A stretch of DNA of 64,000 nucleotides from Gillisia sp. (GCA_024635655.1 JAGXIL010000007.1:62001-126000), one strand, 5' to 3'. Counted from the stretch's first letter, positions 10,320 to 20,120 are shown. The notes: a model not told the origin generated them from the letters alone. Numbers and translations: made by a program.

Positions 10320-11827
10320 TCAAATAAGACTTCATCCTCTATTTCATAAGAACTTAAAAATTCTTTAGCCCTGTGTATATGTACGGACATCACCTGGTCT
10401 TCATATACAATTGGAACAACTGCTCTGAAAGAATCTAAAACCCCGCAAAGTTTAGGAGAACTCTTCGAAGGTTCCCTGTAATGCAATGCCTGGGAGGCAT
10501 TAAAAAGTTCTATGGCAAGAATGGTGAAAATATTATCAATCACTTTCAGGACTTTAGTTGCTCCATTGGCTCCCATGCTTACGTGATCCTCCTGCCCATT
10601 TGAAGATACTATAGAATCTGTACTGGATGGGTTTGCATAGAGCTTATTCTGGCTAACAATACTCGCTGCCGTATACTGCGGGATCATAAATCCGCTGTTC
10701 AGGCCGGGATTTTCAACCAGGAATGTGGGCAGGCCTCTCTGCCCCGAAACCAACTGGTAGATCCTGCGTTCAGATATATTTCCTAATTCAGCCATCGCAA
10801 TAGCCAGGTAGTCCAGGGAAAGAGCGAGGGTTTGGCCATGAAAATTTCCACCGGAAATTATGCGGTCGGCTTCTATGAAAATATTTGGATTATCAGTTAC
10901 TGAATTAATTTCTGTTTTAAATGTTTTACGTACAAAAGTCAGGGTCTCCTTGGTTGCTCCGTGAACCTGAGGTATGCACCTAAACGAGTATGGATCCTGA
11001 ACGATCTCCTTTTCCTTTTGACCAATTTCACTTCCTTTTAAAAAATTACGCAATCTTTCTGCTGTTTTAATCTGCCCCCTATGAGGACGTACATTTTGCA
11101 CCAGTTCATCAAAAGGTGACATGTTGCAGTCAAAGGCATCTATTGATATTGAACTTATCAGGTCTGCCAGATAACACAATTTATATGATTGAAGAATAGC
11201 ATATATCCCATGGGCGCTCATAAATTGGGTGCCATTCAATAATGCCAGTCCTTCTTTAGATTGAAGATTTAGAGGCTTCCACTTAAAAATTTTCAATACA
11301 TCTTTAGCAGGGATAATTTCCTCCTTATAATACACTTCTCCTTCTCCAATTAACGGTAAAGCCAGATGTGCTAAAGGAGCAAGATCTCCGGAAGCGCCTA
11401 AAGATCCTTGTTCATAAATGACAGGAAGAACATCTTCATTATAAAAATTGATCAGGCGCTGAACAGTTTCCAACGCAACTCCTGAATGCCCGTAACTCAG
11501 GGACTGCACTTTCAGGAGCAACATTAATTTAATTATCGGTTTTATTACCAGAGGGCCTGTTCCACAGGCGTGGGACATTACAAGATTCTCCTGTAGCTGT
11601 GTGAGATTTTCCCGGGATATTTTCACATTACACAAAGATCCAAAACCTGTATTAATTCCGTAGATAGGCTTATCATTTTGCGACATTTTTTTATCCAAAT
11701 AGTTCCTAGATCTTTCAATATTTATTCGGGCTTCATCACTAAGATCCAGTTTCTTTTCCTGTTGAATGATTTCAAAAAGCGTTGGAAGATCTAAAACAGC
11801 AGAACTTATATAATGAAATGGATCCAT
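10316..11827 (-). CDS. hutH: Histidine ammonia-lyase
   Basis: A 503-residue member of the aromatic amino-acid lyase family, which removes ammonia without a redox cofactor. Ala145-Ser146-Gly147 in GSLGASGDLAPLAHLAL cyclises to the MIO electrophile, and YGINTGFGSL near residue 57 carries the catalytic Tyr. Length and the LIGEGE segment fit bacterial HutH, which makes urocanate and starts histidine degradation. No hutU, hutI or hutG is nearby, so the gene stands alone in this window. Tyrosine or phenylalanine ammonia-lyase activity, as in some aryl-polyene or flexirubin clusters, cannot be excluded by eye, but no such cluster is here. Confidence 0.88.
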   Translation of the reverse strand: MDPFHYISSAVLDLPTLFEIIQQEKKLDLSDEARINIERSRNYLDKKMSQNDKPIYGINTGFGSLCNVKISRENLTQLQENLVMSHACGTGPLVIKPIIKLMLLLKVQSLSYGHSGVALETVQRLINFYNEDVLPVIYEQGSLGASGDLAPLAHLALPLIGEGEVYYKEEIIPAKDVLKIFKWKPLNLQSKEGLALLNGTQFMSAHGIYAILQSYKLCYLADLISSISIDAFDCNMSPFDELVQNVRPHRGQIKTAERLRNFLKGSEIGQKEKEIVQDPYSFRCIPQVHGATKETLTFVRKTFKTEINSVTDNPNIFIEADRIISGGNFHGQTLALSLDYLAIAMAELGNISERRIYQLVSGQRGLPTFLVENPGLNSGFMIPQYTAASIVSQNKLYANPSSTDSIVSSNGQEDHVSMGANGATKVLKVIDNIFTILAIELFNASQALHYREPSKSSPKLCGVLDSFRAVVPIVYEDQVMSVHIHRAKEFLSSYEIEDEVLFD

Positions 11828-11977
11828 AGAGAATTGGTGAGTTTGTATAGCTGATGTGCGCTTTAATTATCCAGTACCGGAAAATATATTTTTACCAGAA
11901 ACAGCATTATTTTTATGTAAACCTTTTAAATTTCAATTAAGGGAGGTTAAACAATTGCTAAAATAAATGAATAAAAT

Positions 11978-13510
11978 TCAATTAGCAGGGCGTTCCAGAT
12001 CATTTTTGAACAAATCTACAAAAGCAGGTCCAATAGCATTTGCTATATCTCCTGCTATAATTCCCTGATAACTTAATTGATCTGCTATGAGATCTCCGGC
12101 TTTTCCGTGTAAGAAGACTCCAAAAACGGCAGCAGTTAAGGGTTCATAAGCCTGGGAAATCAATCCTGTGATTACTCCGGCAAGAACATCTCCTGCCCCG
12201 GCAGTTCCCATACCGGGATTTCCTGTATTATTCACATAAAGATTATTACCTGAAACTGTAATGGTATGTGCATCTTTCAGTACCAGGATCAATTTGTATT
12301 TACTGGAAAATTCACGGGCTTTTTGAAGTTTTTCAAAGTCATCCTTCCATGTTCCTATCAACCTTTCCAGTTCTTTTGGATGCGGTGTTAAAACAGAATT
12401 TTCCGGCACCAGGCTCAGGAACTCCTTATTTTTAGCAAGCATATTTAATCCATCTGCATCAATTACCATAGGTTGCTTTATCTTTTTTAGTAAAGATCCA
12501 TAAGATTTTACAGTTTTCTCTGAGGTACCTGCTCCCATTCCAAAGCAAATAACTTTTGGCTCCATATCAAAGTTTATAGATTCCAGTTCCTTTTCACCAC
12601 CATCAGCCAGGACCATGGCTTCAGGAAGAACCGTTTGCAGGATCTCATAACCACATTTGGGAGCATAAATAGTAACCATTCCTGCACCAGTTCTCAAAGT
12701 GGCAGTGGCAGTAAGTGATATGCTTCCAATTTTACCGTAAGATCCACCAATTATTAGGCTATGTCCATGATCCCCTTTGTGAGAAAATTTCTTCCTGGGC
12801 TTATATAAATTAATAGCTTCCTGCTTATCAATCAATTCGGCTACTGCGGGAGCTTTAGAAAGAAATTCCCAATCCAGGCCTATATCCAACACCTGGAAAT
12901 CACCGACAAACTCTCCTGTTTCAGGAAGGAAAAACACCAGTTTAGGTGCCTGGAAAGTTATGGTGAAATTTGCTTTTATAACCGCATCCTCTTTTGCCGG
13001 AATTTTATCTGAAAAAAGTCCCGACGGCATGTCTATTGCTAAGATAAAGGCCCGGGATTTATTGATAGTATTAATCAGGGTTCCTACCCAGCCTTCTGCA
13101 GGACGGTTCAGGCCTATTCCAAAAATGGCGTCGATCACAAAATCCTTCGGAGTAATTTCGGGAAAATCATCTTCATGTTTGAGTAAAGTAGGCCACTTTG
13201 CACCTGTTTCCTTTATCCTGTTATAATTTAGAAGAAAATCCTCAGATCTTTTATTAGTATAGTTCACCACATAAAGGGTCACATCATACCCCTGCTCCAA
13301 CAACAATCTTCCTATTACAAGACCATCTCCCCCGTTATTTCCTATTCCGCAGAAAATTTTAATAGGAATTGGTTCATGGGCAAGGCGCTTATGAATTTCT
13401 TTAAAGACCAAAGTAGCCGCCCGTTCCATCAATTCTCCAGAGGTGATCCCCTGTTTTTCAATAGTAACTTTATCTGCTTCAGCCAATTGCTGAACATGAA
13501 ATATCTTCAT
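11978..13510 (-). CDS. nnr: Bifunctional NAD(P)H-hydrate epimerase / ADP-dependent NAD(P)H-hydrate dehydratase
   Basis: A 510-residue two-domain repair enzyme. The N-terminal YjeF domain (about 1-215), with CGIGNNGGDGLVIGRLL, epimerises R- to S-NAD(P)HX. The C-terminal ribokinase-like domain (about 225-500), with NPGMGTAGAGDVLAGVITG, dehydrates S-NAD(P)HX using ADP. It restores NADH and NADPH damaged by hydration. The fusion is common in bacteria. It diverges from gcvT across 140 bases. Both domains look complete. Confidence 0.93.
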   Translation of the reverse strand: MKIFHVQQLAEADKVTIEKQGITSGELMERAATLVFKEIHKRLAHEPIPIKIFCGIGNNGGDGLVIGRLLLEQGYDVTLYVVNYTNKRSEDFLLNYNRIKETGAKWPTLLKHEDDFPEITPKDFVIDAIFGIGLNRPAEGWVGTLINTINKSRAFILAIDMPSGLFSDKIPAKEDAVIKANFTITFQAPKLVFFLPETGEFVGDFQVLDIGLDWEFLSKAPAVAELIDKQEAINLYKPRKKFSHKGDHGHSLIIGGSYGKIGSISLTATATLRTGAGMVTIYAPKCGYEILQTVLPEAMVLADGGEKELESINFDMEPKVICFGMGAGTSEKTVKSYGSLLKKIKQPMVIDADGLNMLAKNKEFLSLVPENSVLTPHPKELERLIGTWKDDFEKLQKAREFSSKYKLILVLKDAHTITVSGNNLYVNNTGNPGMGTAGAGDVLAGVITGLISQAYEPLTAAVFGVFLHGKAGDLIADQLSYQGIIAGDIANAIGPAFVDLFKNDLERPAN

Positions 13511-13625
13511 TTAGGTTATTTTTCAATTTCCTAAATATAGAACTTATCAATCTAAGAAAAAACCAGAGGAATTGATATAATTCCTAAATCTTCTGCAAAT
13601 TCGACGGCTTTCAGCTTTAAATTAA

Positions 13626-13633
13626 TAAATTTG
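13626..13633 (+). promoter_or_regulatory. Candidate -7 element of the gcvT promoter
   Basis: TAAATTTG matches TAnnTTTG exactly, 17 bases before the gcvT ATG. No TTG stands at the expected distance upstream, so support is partial. Confidence 0.3.
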
Positions 13634-13650
13634 CGCAAATTTTAAAACCA

Positions 13651-14733
13651 ATGAAAGAAATCGCTCTTAATGATATCCACCAGGCATTAAATGCTAAAAT
13701 GGTTCCTTTTGCAGGCTATATTATGCCTGTTTCTTATGAAGGTGTAAATATTGAACACGAAACCGTGCGTAAAGGAGTTGGAGTATTTGATGTTTCCCAC
13801 ATGGGAGAATTCTTAATTACGGGTGAAAATGCGCTGGATCTTATACAGCGGGTTTGCAGTAATGATGCATCTAAACTGGTTAATGGAAAAGCCCAGTATA
13901 CCTGTATGCCCAATGAAGAAGGCGGAATTGTAGATGACCTCATTATATATAAGATTGCAGATGAGAAGTATTTGCTGGTAGTTAATGCCTCTAATATTGA
14001 GAAAGACTGGAATTGGATCTCCCAGCATAATATCATGGAAGCCACTATGAGAGATCTCTCTGATGAATATTCCTTACTGGCTGTCCAGGGTCCTAAAGCT
14101 GCAGAAGCTATGCAATCTCTTACTGATGTGAACTTAAAGGAAATGAAATTTTACACATTTGAAGTGGCAGAATTTGCCGGGGCAAAGAATGTGATCATCT
14201 CAGCCACAGGATATACAGGTAGTGGCGGATTTGAGCTTTATATTAAAAATAAAGATGCCAAAGATATCTGGAACCGCATAATGGAAGCCGGAGCTGATTA
14301 TGCCATTAAACCTATTGGCTTGGCAGCCAGGGATACGCTTAGGCTGGAAATGGGATATTGCCTTTACGGGAATGATATTGATGACACTACTTCTCCTATT
14401 GAAGCAGGTTTAGGTTGGATCACAAAATTTACAAAGGAGTTTGTAAATTCCGAAAATCTCAAAAAAGAAAAGGAAGAAGGACCCAAGCGAAAATTAATTG
14501 CTTTTGAACTTGATGAGCGTGGAATACCAAGACATGGCTACAATATTGCTGATGCAAATGGCAAGATTATTGGCGTAGTTACTTCAGGCACCATGTCACC
14601 ATCTTTGGATAAAGGAATAGGTATGGGATATATCCCTACTGAGATTGCGGCTAACAATGATAAGATCTATATTCAGATCAGAAAAAAAGCTGTTCCTGCA
14701 ACTTTGGTGAAAGTGCCTTTTTATAAAGGATAA
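13651..14733 (+). CDS. gcvT: Glycine cleavage system T protein (aminomethyltransferase)
   Basis: A 360-residue GcvT of standard length. It transfers the methylene group from lipoyl-protein H to tetrahydrofolate, releasing ammonia. Recognisable parts are the opening [14 protein letters not shown], the [12 protein letters not shown] motif, a folate-binding [11 protein letters not shown] region and the C-terminal barrel with [17 protein letters not shown]. gcvH and gcvP are not in the window. The next gene starts 3 bases after the stop, so the two are probably translated from one message. I saw no glycine riboswitch in the 140-base leader. Confidence 0.95.
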   Translation: MKEIALNDIHQALNAKMVPFAGYIMPVSYEGVNIEHETVRKGVGVFDVSHMGEFLITGENALDLIQRVCSNDASKLVNGKAQYTCMPNEEGGIVDDLIIYKIADEKYLLVVNASNIEKDWNWISQHNIMEATMRDLSDEYSLLAVQGPKAAEAMQSLTDVNLKEMKFYTFEVAEFAGAKNVIISATGYTGSGGFELYIKNKDAKDIWNRIMEAGADYAIKPIGLAARDTLRLEMGYCLYGNDIDDTTSPIEAGLGWITKFTKEFVNSENLKKEKEEGPKRKLIAFELDERGIPRHGYNIADANGKIIGVVTSGTMSPSLDKGIGMGYIPTEIAANNDKIYIQIRKKAVPATLVKVPFYKG

Positions 14734-14736
14734 CTA

Positions 14737-15552
14737 TTGAAAAAGATATTAATTTTAGGAGCGAGTGGCTTTATAGGAAATGCTTTATATAAAGAGCTCT
14801 GCTCCTACTTTGATACCTATGGTACCTACTTTACAAAAGAAGAACCTTTTCAGAATAACAAAAAATTTTTTGAATTTGACCAGGAGACAGAAAATGTCTC
14901 TATTCTATTGGAAAATTTAAAACCAACCGTAATTATTTCTGCGCTTCGGGGAAATTTTAATGAACAGGTGCATACCCATTATTCGATTATTGAATATATC
15001 CTGAAGCATGAGTGTAAACTTATATTCATCTCTTCAGCCAATGTTTTTGACGCCTTTACAAATTACCCTTCTTATGAATACGACAAGACCTTGTCTCAAA
15101 GCATCTACGGAAGATTTAAGATAAAGATTGAAAATGCACTTTTAAGGCTTCCTAATCACAAATACAATATTATTAGGTTGCCAATGGTCTTTGGTGCAAA
15201 TTCTCCAAGAGTGCTTGAAATAAAGAATAAGATCGAATTCGGAGAAGCCATTGAGGTCTTTCCTAATGTAGTGGTCAATGCTACAGAAATAAGCAAGGTT
15301 ACGCAGCAAATACACTACATAATCAATCAGCAAAAACAAGGAGTCTTTCATTTGGGAAGCAGTGATCTCACCCATCAACATGATCTTATTACAGACATTG
15401 CTGAAACCCTGGGATACAAAAATCCGTTATTGAAACAGGTCTACGATTCTAATTATGACCGCTTCCTCGCCGTTTTACCTAAAGACAATCTTTTGCCTAA
15501 AAATTTGCAGGTTTCGGTTCAGCAGGTAATTAAAGCTTCTGTGATCCTATAG
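14737..15552 (+). CDS. NAD-dependent epimerase / RmlD-like sugar-nucleotide reductase
   Basis: A 271-residue extended short-chain dehydrogenase. The N-terminal Rossmann motif is GASGFIGNALY, and an early Ser (SSAN) with the later YGRFKIKIE segment provides a YxxxK-like catalytic pair. The closest fit is RmlD-type dTDP-4-dehydrorhamnose reductase or a related epimerase, but the substrate is unknown. The start is TTG at 14737, three bases after gcvT, with AAAGGA inside the gcvT end acting as ribosome-binding site; no earlier ATG in frame keeps the GxxGxxG motif near the N-terminus. Coupling to gcvT is inferred from spacing only. Confidence 0.78.
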   Translation: MKKILILGASGFIGNALYKELCSYFDTYGTYFTKEEPFQNNKKFFEFDQETENVSILLENLKPTVIISALRGNFNEQVHTHYSIIEYILKHECKLIFISSANVFDAFTNYPSYEYDKTLSQSIYGRFKIKIENALLRLPNHKYNIIRLPMVFGANSPRVLEIKNKIEFGEAIEVFPNVVVNATEISKVTQQIHYIINQQKQGVFHLGSSDLTHQHDLITDIAETLGYKNPLLKQVYDSNYDRFLAVLPKDNLLPKNLQVSVQQVIKASVIL

Positions 15553-15644
15553 CTGTTAATCTTGCTTTAAAAAGCAACGGGGGTTTATCTAAATTCGTAA
15601 ATTGAAAGACTAAGGTTATAACCTCAATAAGAAAAACCCAATCC

Positions 15645-15932
15645 ATGAAAAAATTATCTGAAAAGGAGATTGAAGAAAACATAAGTTCACTGGAAGGCTG
15701 GACATACAATGGGACGGCAATCCACACCTCATTTGAATTTGAGAGTTTCAAAGAAGCCTTTACATTAATGACAAGGATCGCCTTTGAGGCTGAAGCACTT
15801 CAACATCATCCGGAGTGGTCAAATGTTTACAATCAACTGGAAATTACCTTAAGCACTCACGATGCAGGTGGAGTTACTGAAAAAGATTTTGAACTTGCCA
15901 AGGCAATAGAGAAAATCGTGAATGCCGATTAA
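15645..15932 (+). CDS. 4a-hydroxytetrahydrobiopterin dehydratase (pterin carbinolamine dehydratase)
   Basis: A 95-residue protein of standard length. It dehydrates 4a-hydroxytetrahydropterin formed by aromatic amino-acid hydroxylases. The motif HHPEWSNVYNQLEITLSTHDAGGVT carries the active-site His pair and the conserved W/D residues. No phenylalanine hydroxylase is in the window. A strong terminator follows, so it is a short transcription unit. Confidence 0.93.
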   Translation: MKKLSEKEIEENISSLEGWTYNGTAIHTSFEFESFKEAFTLMTRIAFEAEALQHHPEWSNVYNQLEITLSTHDAGGVTEKDFELAKAIEKIVNAD

Positions 15933-15953
15933 AATATTTTATTGTTAATTAGC

Positions 15954-15993
15954 AACGTTCCATTTTTATAGTTGAAAATGGAACGTTTTTTTT
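15954..15993 (+). terminator. Rho-independent terminator of the pterin dehydratase gene
   Basis: AACGTTCCATTTT (15954-15966) pairs perfectly with AAAATGGAACGTT (15975-15987), then a T tract to 15993. It lies just upstream of yebC and shows that an upstream yebC start at 15972 would fall inside the hairpin. Confidence 0.88.
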
Positions 15994-16019
15994 ATTTTTA
16001 CAGCACATTTAAAACTTTT

Positions 16020-16739
16020 ATGGGAAGAGCATTTGAATTTAGAAAAGCACGTAAAATGAAACGTTGGTCTGCAATGGCCAAGGCTTTTACACGTATTGGG
16101 AAAGACATTGTCATGGCTGTGAAAGAAGGCGGTCCGGATCCCGATGCAAATTCAAAATTACGGGCAGTAATACAAAATGCCAAGAGTATAAATATGCCCA
16201 AAGAAAATGTGGAAAGGGCAATTAAACGGGCAAGTGATAAGAGCCAGGGAGATTACAAGGTTGTGATGTTTGAGGGTTATGCCCCCCATGGAATAGCTGT
16301 ATTAGTAGAAACTGCAACAGACAATAATAATAGGACTGTTGCTAATGTGCGTATGCACTTCAGTAAAGCCGAAGGTAATCTTGGCACCTCGGGATCTGTT
16401 GAATTTATGTTTGACCATACCTGTAATTTTTCAATTAATGCTGAAGGTTTGGATCCTGAAGAACTGGAATTGGAATTAATTGACTTTGGTGCTGAAGAAA
16501 TATTTGAGGAAGAAGAAGGAATTCTAATTTATGCGCCATTTGAGAGTTTTGGTGCTTTACAAAAGGAACTGGAAAGACGAAATATCGAAATCTTATCCTC
16601 AGGTTTTGAACGTATTCCACAGGTCACTAAAAAATTATCAGCTGAAGAAGCTGCTGATGTTGAAAAACTCCTGGAACGCCTGGAGGAAGATGACGATGTT
16701 CAAAATGTGTATCACACCATGGAAGAATCTGAAGATTAA
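16020..16739 (+). CDS. yebC: YebC/PmpR family protein (TACO1-like)
   Basis: A 239-residue protein with the family opening MGRAFEFRKARKMKRWSAMAK and the core KEGGPDPDANSKLRAVIQNAK, then NMPKENVERAIKRA and the acidic C-terminal lobe. YebC proteins have been described both as DNA-binding regulators and as ribosome factors that help at proline-rich stretches; which holds here is open. I chose the ATG at 16020 because it fits the conserved N-terminus and lies after the upstream terminator. Its TAA overlaps that of the convergent acyltransferase gene by 4 bases. Confidence 0.93.
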   Translation: MGRAFEFRKARKMKRWSAMAKAFTRIGKDIVMAVKEGGPDPDANSKLRAVIQNAKSINMPKENVERAIKRASDKSQGDYKVVMFEGYAPHGIAVLVETATDNNNRTVANVRMHFSKAEGNLGTSGSVEFMFDHTCNFSINAEGLDPEELELELIDFGAEEIFEEEEGILIYAPFESFGALQKELERRNIEILSSGFERIPQVTKKLSAEEAADVEKLLERLEEDDDVQNVYHTMEESED

Positions 16740-17290
16740 CGCAAAGGAGTATTGAAATTTTCAGCTACTTTTCCACTTACCCCCGAATATATCTGAAGGA
16801 TCTCTGCTATATCCTGTTCAGGAAAGTTTCCTGTATAAAATGGTTCTGATATAACAACTGTTTTCCGGGAATAGTCAAATGCTATAGGTATTACCGGAAC
16901 ATCAGCCTTACAGGCTATATAGTAGAAACCTGTTTTCCATCTTTCCGTTTTTTTACGGGTTCCTTCAGGAGAAAGAGCAAGTCTAAAAACTTTTTTAGAA
17001 TTAAAAATGTTGGCAATGACCTCTACTTTCTTCTGGTTTGAAGTTCTATCCAAAGAAATTCCTCCCACCCATCTAAAGTACCATCCATATGGAGCTTTAA
17101 ATAACTCCTTTTTTGCAATGAAATTGATTTGTATATCAAGAATGTTCCTTACCAAAATCCCGATAAAAAAGTCATACCAGCTGGTGTGAGGCGCGACAAT
17201 AATCACGCACTTATTTATTTCAGGATCAATAGAACCTTTTAAATCCCATTTTAATATTTGAAAGAAAACGATCCTGGAGATCCACCTCAT
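16736..17290 (-). CDS. PlsC-like lysophospholipid acyltransferase
   Basis: A 184-residue acyltransferase, shorter than PlsC (about 240). The catalytic HX4D motif is present as APHTSWYDFFIG, and a second block LALSPEGTRKKTERWKTGFYYIA gives the EGTR substrate-binding motif. It would transfer an acyl chain to a lysophospholipid or related lipid at the inner membrane. The start abuts the stop of the upstream proline dehydrogenase gene with no gap, so they are probably an operon. The acceptor is not known. Confidence 0.85.
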   Translation of the reverse strand: MRWISRIVFFQILKWDLKGSIDPEINKCVIIVAPHTSWYDFFIGILVRNILDIQINFIAKKELFKAPYGWYFRWVGGISLDRTSNQKKVEVIANIFNSKKVFRLALSPEGTRKKTERWKTGFYYIACKADVPVIPIAFDYSRKTVVISEPFYTGNFPEQDIAEILQIYSGVSGKVAENFNTPLR

Positions 17291-18520
17291 TTAATTAACA
17301 GATTGTTTTACTCCGTTTTTTCTCTTTTCCCGTGTGGCTTTAGTTGGTTCTCCTTTTCGCCTTTTTCGTTCTTCCTGCAAAAGAGAAAGCTCCCTTCCCG
17401 TTTGTCCTTTAACCGAAGTGTTTTCTTGCGCTCTGCGAATCAGGTATGGAACTACCTCCCTTACCGGCCCAAATGGCACCAGTTTGGCAGCATTGTATCC
17501 TTTTCTGGCAAGGTTAAAGCTTATGTGGTCACTCATCCCATACAGTTGGCTAAACCATACCCGCTCATCATCAATCTCAATTTTTTTGTCCTCCATGATC
17601 TGAAGGGCCAGGTAATTACTCATCTCATTATGTGTTCCAATGAAAGAAGAAATATCTTCAATATTTGACAGGCAATAAGCCATGACGCCATTAAAACTTA
17701 CATCTGTAGCTTCTTTATTTTCACAAATAGGAGATTCATAGCCCATCTTCTTTGCACGCTCATTCTCTTTTTCCATATAAGCTCCACGCACAATCTTTGC
17801 ACCTATTTTAAAACCTTCAGCTCTTCCTTTTTGATGAAGGTCCTGCAGGTATTGCAGGCGGTCCCAACGGTAACATTGAAGGGTATTGAAAACAATTGCT
17901 TTTTGCTGATTGTATTTGCGAATCATTTTTTCCATTAGATCATCTGCCGCACCCTGCATCCAGGTTTCTTCTCCATCGGCTAAAATATTTACATCATTCT
18001 GAAAAGCCGCCTCGCAAATATTCTCAACTCTTTGTTGTACCCTCTGCCATTCTTCTTCCTCTTCAGGAGTAAGCGTAACTTTAGAAGTTACTTTTTCCCA
18101 TATGGCAAAGCGACCAATCCCAGTTGGTTTAAAAACTGCAAATGGCAATTCTTTATTCTTCGCCGCAAATTCAATAATGCTTATCTTCTTTTCCATAGCC
18201 GCATCAAACTGCTCTTCCTGTTCTTTGCCTTCTACCGAATAATCTAAAATACTGTGAAGCCTCTTAGTATACATTTTTTTGATGGTTGGAAGACAATCTT
18301 CCATAGATTCACCCCCACTAAATTGATTAAAAATGGTGATTTTTATAAGTCCTTCTACAGGAAGCCTGAATTTTAAAGCCAAATTGGTAAGAGACGTCCC
18401 AATTTTAACGAGAGAGGGCCTGTTGATCATGCCGAAAAGGAAAAGCGCCCTGTTTAAATCATCATCCGATTTTAATTTGAAGGCGGTCTCTGTATCATTG
18501 AAGATTTTTTGTGTAATCAT
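17291..18520 (-). CDS. Proline dehydrogenase (FAD-dependent)
   Basis: A 409-residue monofunctional PRODH. It oxidises L-proline to pyrroline-5-carboxylate and passes electrons to the quinone pool. Barrel motifs include KPTGIGRFAIWEKV, a RGAYMEKENERA segment, FIGTHNEMSNYLAL and a C-terminal YGMSDHISFNLARKGYNAAKLVPFGP, with RRAQENTSVKGQ closing the active site. The tail is basic. It is followed directly by the acyltransferase gene and diverges from aroB. A P5C dehydrogenase is not adjacent. Confidence 0.9.
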   Translation of the reverse strand: MITQKIFNDTETAFKLKSDDDLNRALFLFGMINRPSLVKIGTSLTNLALKFRLPVEGLIKITIFNQFSGGESMEDCLPTIKKMYTKRLHSILDYSVEGKEQEEQFDAAMEKKISIIEFAAKNKELPFAVFKPTGIGRFAIWEKVTSKVTLTPEEEEEWQRVQQRVENICEAAFQNDVNILADGEETWMQGAADDLMEKMIRKYNQQKAIVFNTLQCYRWDRLQYLQDLHQKGRAEGFKIGAKIVRGAYMEKENERAKKMGYESPICENKEATDVSFNGVMAYCLSNIEDISSFIGTHNEMSNYLALQIMEDKKIEIDDERVWFSQLYGMSDHISFNLARKGYNAAKLVPFGPVREVVPYLIRRAQENTSVKGQTGRELSLLQEERKRRKGEPTKATREKRKNGVKQSVN

Positions 18521-18622
18521 CGTGGTAGAATTAATATATCAAAGATAATTATTGATAAGGGATTTATTATCCAAAATTCTCCTTATTTTTCGGCTTTTAA
18601 ATTAAGATTATACCCTTTAATT

Positions 18623-19699
18623 ATGGCCACTCAAGCTGTGCATGCAGGAGTTTTCTATTCAGAAAACGCATACAGGAAACTCAATGAATTTATAAAAGCA
18701 TCTAAACCTTCTGCTGTGTTTATTTTTGTTGATAGTAATACTCAGGAAAAATGCCGTTCCCTCTTTATGCAAAAGCTGGAAACAGATCTTAACATAGAAG
18801 TAATAGAAATGGAGCCCGGGGAAGAAAACAAGCATATTGAAACCTGCTCCGGAGTATGGAATGCATTATCCGAATTAGGAGCAGACCGAAAGAGCCTTAT
18901 GATCAATGTTGGTGGAGGAGTTGTGACAGATCTTGGAGGGTTTGTTGCCAGTACCTTCAAAAGGGGCATTTCTTTTATCAATGTTCCCACAACATTGCTT
19001 GCCATGGTAGATGCATCAGTTGGAGGGAAAACCGGAGTAGATTTGGGGAATTTAAAGAATCAGGTGGGTGTTATCACAGAACCTGAAATGGTACTTATTG
19101 ATACCCGGTATTTACATACTCTTGAAGCCGCTGAAATGCGAAGTGGACTTGCTGAAATTCTTAAACACGGACTTATAGCGAGTGAATCGTACTGGCAAAA
19201 AGCGATAAATCTAAAAGAATTAACTACTGAAGATTTGGAGGATCTCATCCTTGAATCTGTAGAGATCAAAAAAAAAATTGTTCAACAGGACCCCACAGAA
19301 AACAATATTCGTAAAACCCTTAATTTTGGCCACACTTTTGGCCACGCAATAGAAAGTTATTTTTTAACCCATTCCCACAAGAATAAACTTCTACACGGGA
19401 AAGCTGTAGCGGCAGGAATGATCATTGCCGCATTCTTATCTTCAAAATTAACTGGTTTATCTGCGACAGAACTTGAACAAATAACCTATCATCTCAAGAC
19501 GCTTTATCCGGTAGTTGATTTGGAAGCAGAAGATCATGAACAAGTCCTGAACCTTTTAAAATTTGACAAAAAAAATTCCCACGGGAATATAAATTTTGTA
19601 TTACTGGAAAAAATCGGAAGGCCGGTAATTGACGTTCAGGTGCCGCAAGACCTACTGTCTCAGGGCCTTCATTTTTATAATCAGCTTAAAAAAGATTAA
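18623..19699 (+). CDS. aroB: 3-dehydroquinate synthase
   Basis: A 358-residue AroB, the second enzyme of the shikimate pathway, converting DAHP to 3-dehydroquinate with NAD and a divalent metal. The glycine-rich NAD site is VGGGVVTDLGGFVASTFKRGI, with VPTTLLAMVDASVGGKTGV after it, and the metal-binding FGHTFGHAIES motif in the second half. I chose the ATG at 18623, giving MATQAVHAGVFYS; longer frames run back to the proline dehydrogenase start and lack homology. Confidence 0.95.
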   Translation: MATQAVHAGVFYSENAYRKLNEFIKASKPSAVFIFVDSNTQEKCRSLFMQKLETDLNIEVIEMEPGEENKHIETCSGVWNALSELGADRKSLMINVGGGVVTDLGGFVASTFKRGISFINVPTTLLAMVDASVGGKTGVDLGNLKNQVGVITEPEMVLIDTRYLHTLEAAEMRSGLAEILKHGLIASESYWQKAINLKELTTEDLEDLILESVEIKKKIVQQDPTENNIRKTLNFGHTFGHAIESYFLTHSHKNKLLHGKAVAAGMIIAAFLSSKLTGLSATELEQITYHLKTLYPVVDLEAEDHEQVLNLLKFDKKNSHGNINFVLLEKIGRPVIDVQVPQDLLSQGLHFYNQLKKD

Positions 19700-19790
19700 T
19701 TGTTTTTATTATCAATTTTTTTGTTTTAAATTATTTCTGCAATTGGAGGTAATTCAAAATTTATTATAATTGCACGATCAAATAACAGCT

Positions 19791-20111
19791 ATGAAAAGAG
19801 TCATTGTAGATTACAAAAAACTTACCCCTGAAATTTTAAGTCTTCTCGTGGAAAAATATCCTGATGGGTATGACGACGATCAGATCATCTCCTTTAAAAA
19901 TGCCAAGAACGAAACGGTTGAAGCTGTAGAAGTAAGAACTGAAGATTCTATTTACCTGGTAAAGGTGAGTACAAGACTGGAGAATACAATGGCCAATTAT
20001 GATGAAGAGGATTATGACGACTCTGACTATAATGAGCCCATTGTTGATATACCTGAAAAAGAAATTGAAGAAGGACAGGACGAAACAGAGGAAGAGGAAG
20101 AAGATATTTAA
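19791..20111 (+). CDS. Conserved acidic protein of unknown function
   Basis: A 106-residue protein. The first 60 residues (MKRVIVDYKKLTPEILSLLV, then YPDGYDDDQIISF and a short VEVRTEDSIYLVKV strand region) look folded. The rest is a strongly acidic, low-complexity tail rich in Asp and Glu. I know similar proteins in flavobacteria near aroB and proline dehydrogenase, but no function. The acidic tail could bind a basic partner. The ATG at 19791 opens the conserved core. A strong hairpin follows. Confidence 0.75.
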   Translation: MKRVIVDYKKLTPEILSLLVEKYPDGYDDDQIISFKNAKNETVEAVEVRTEDSIYLVKVSTRLENTMANYDEEDYDDSDYNEPIVDIPEKEIEEGQDETEEEEEDI

Positions 20112-20120
20112 AAAAACACA

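Noticed and set aside
13511-13650. Glycine riboswitch before gcvT
   Set aside because: The 140-base leader is short and AT-rich with no paired aptamer-like stems that I can see.
15972-16019. Longer yebC start at 15972
   Set aside because: It falls inside the upstream terminator hairpin, and MGRAFEFRKARK at 16020 is the family start.
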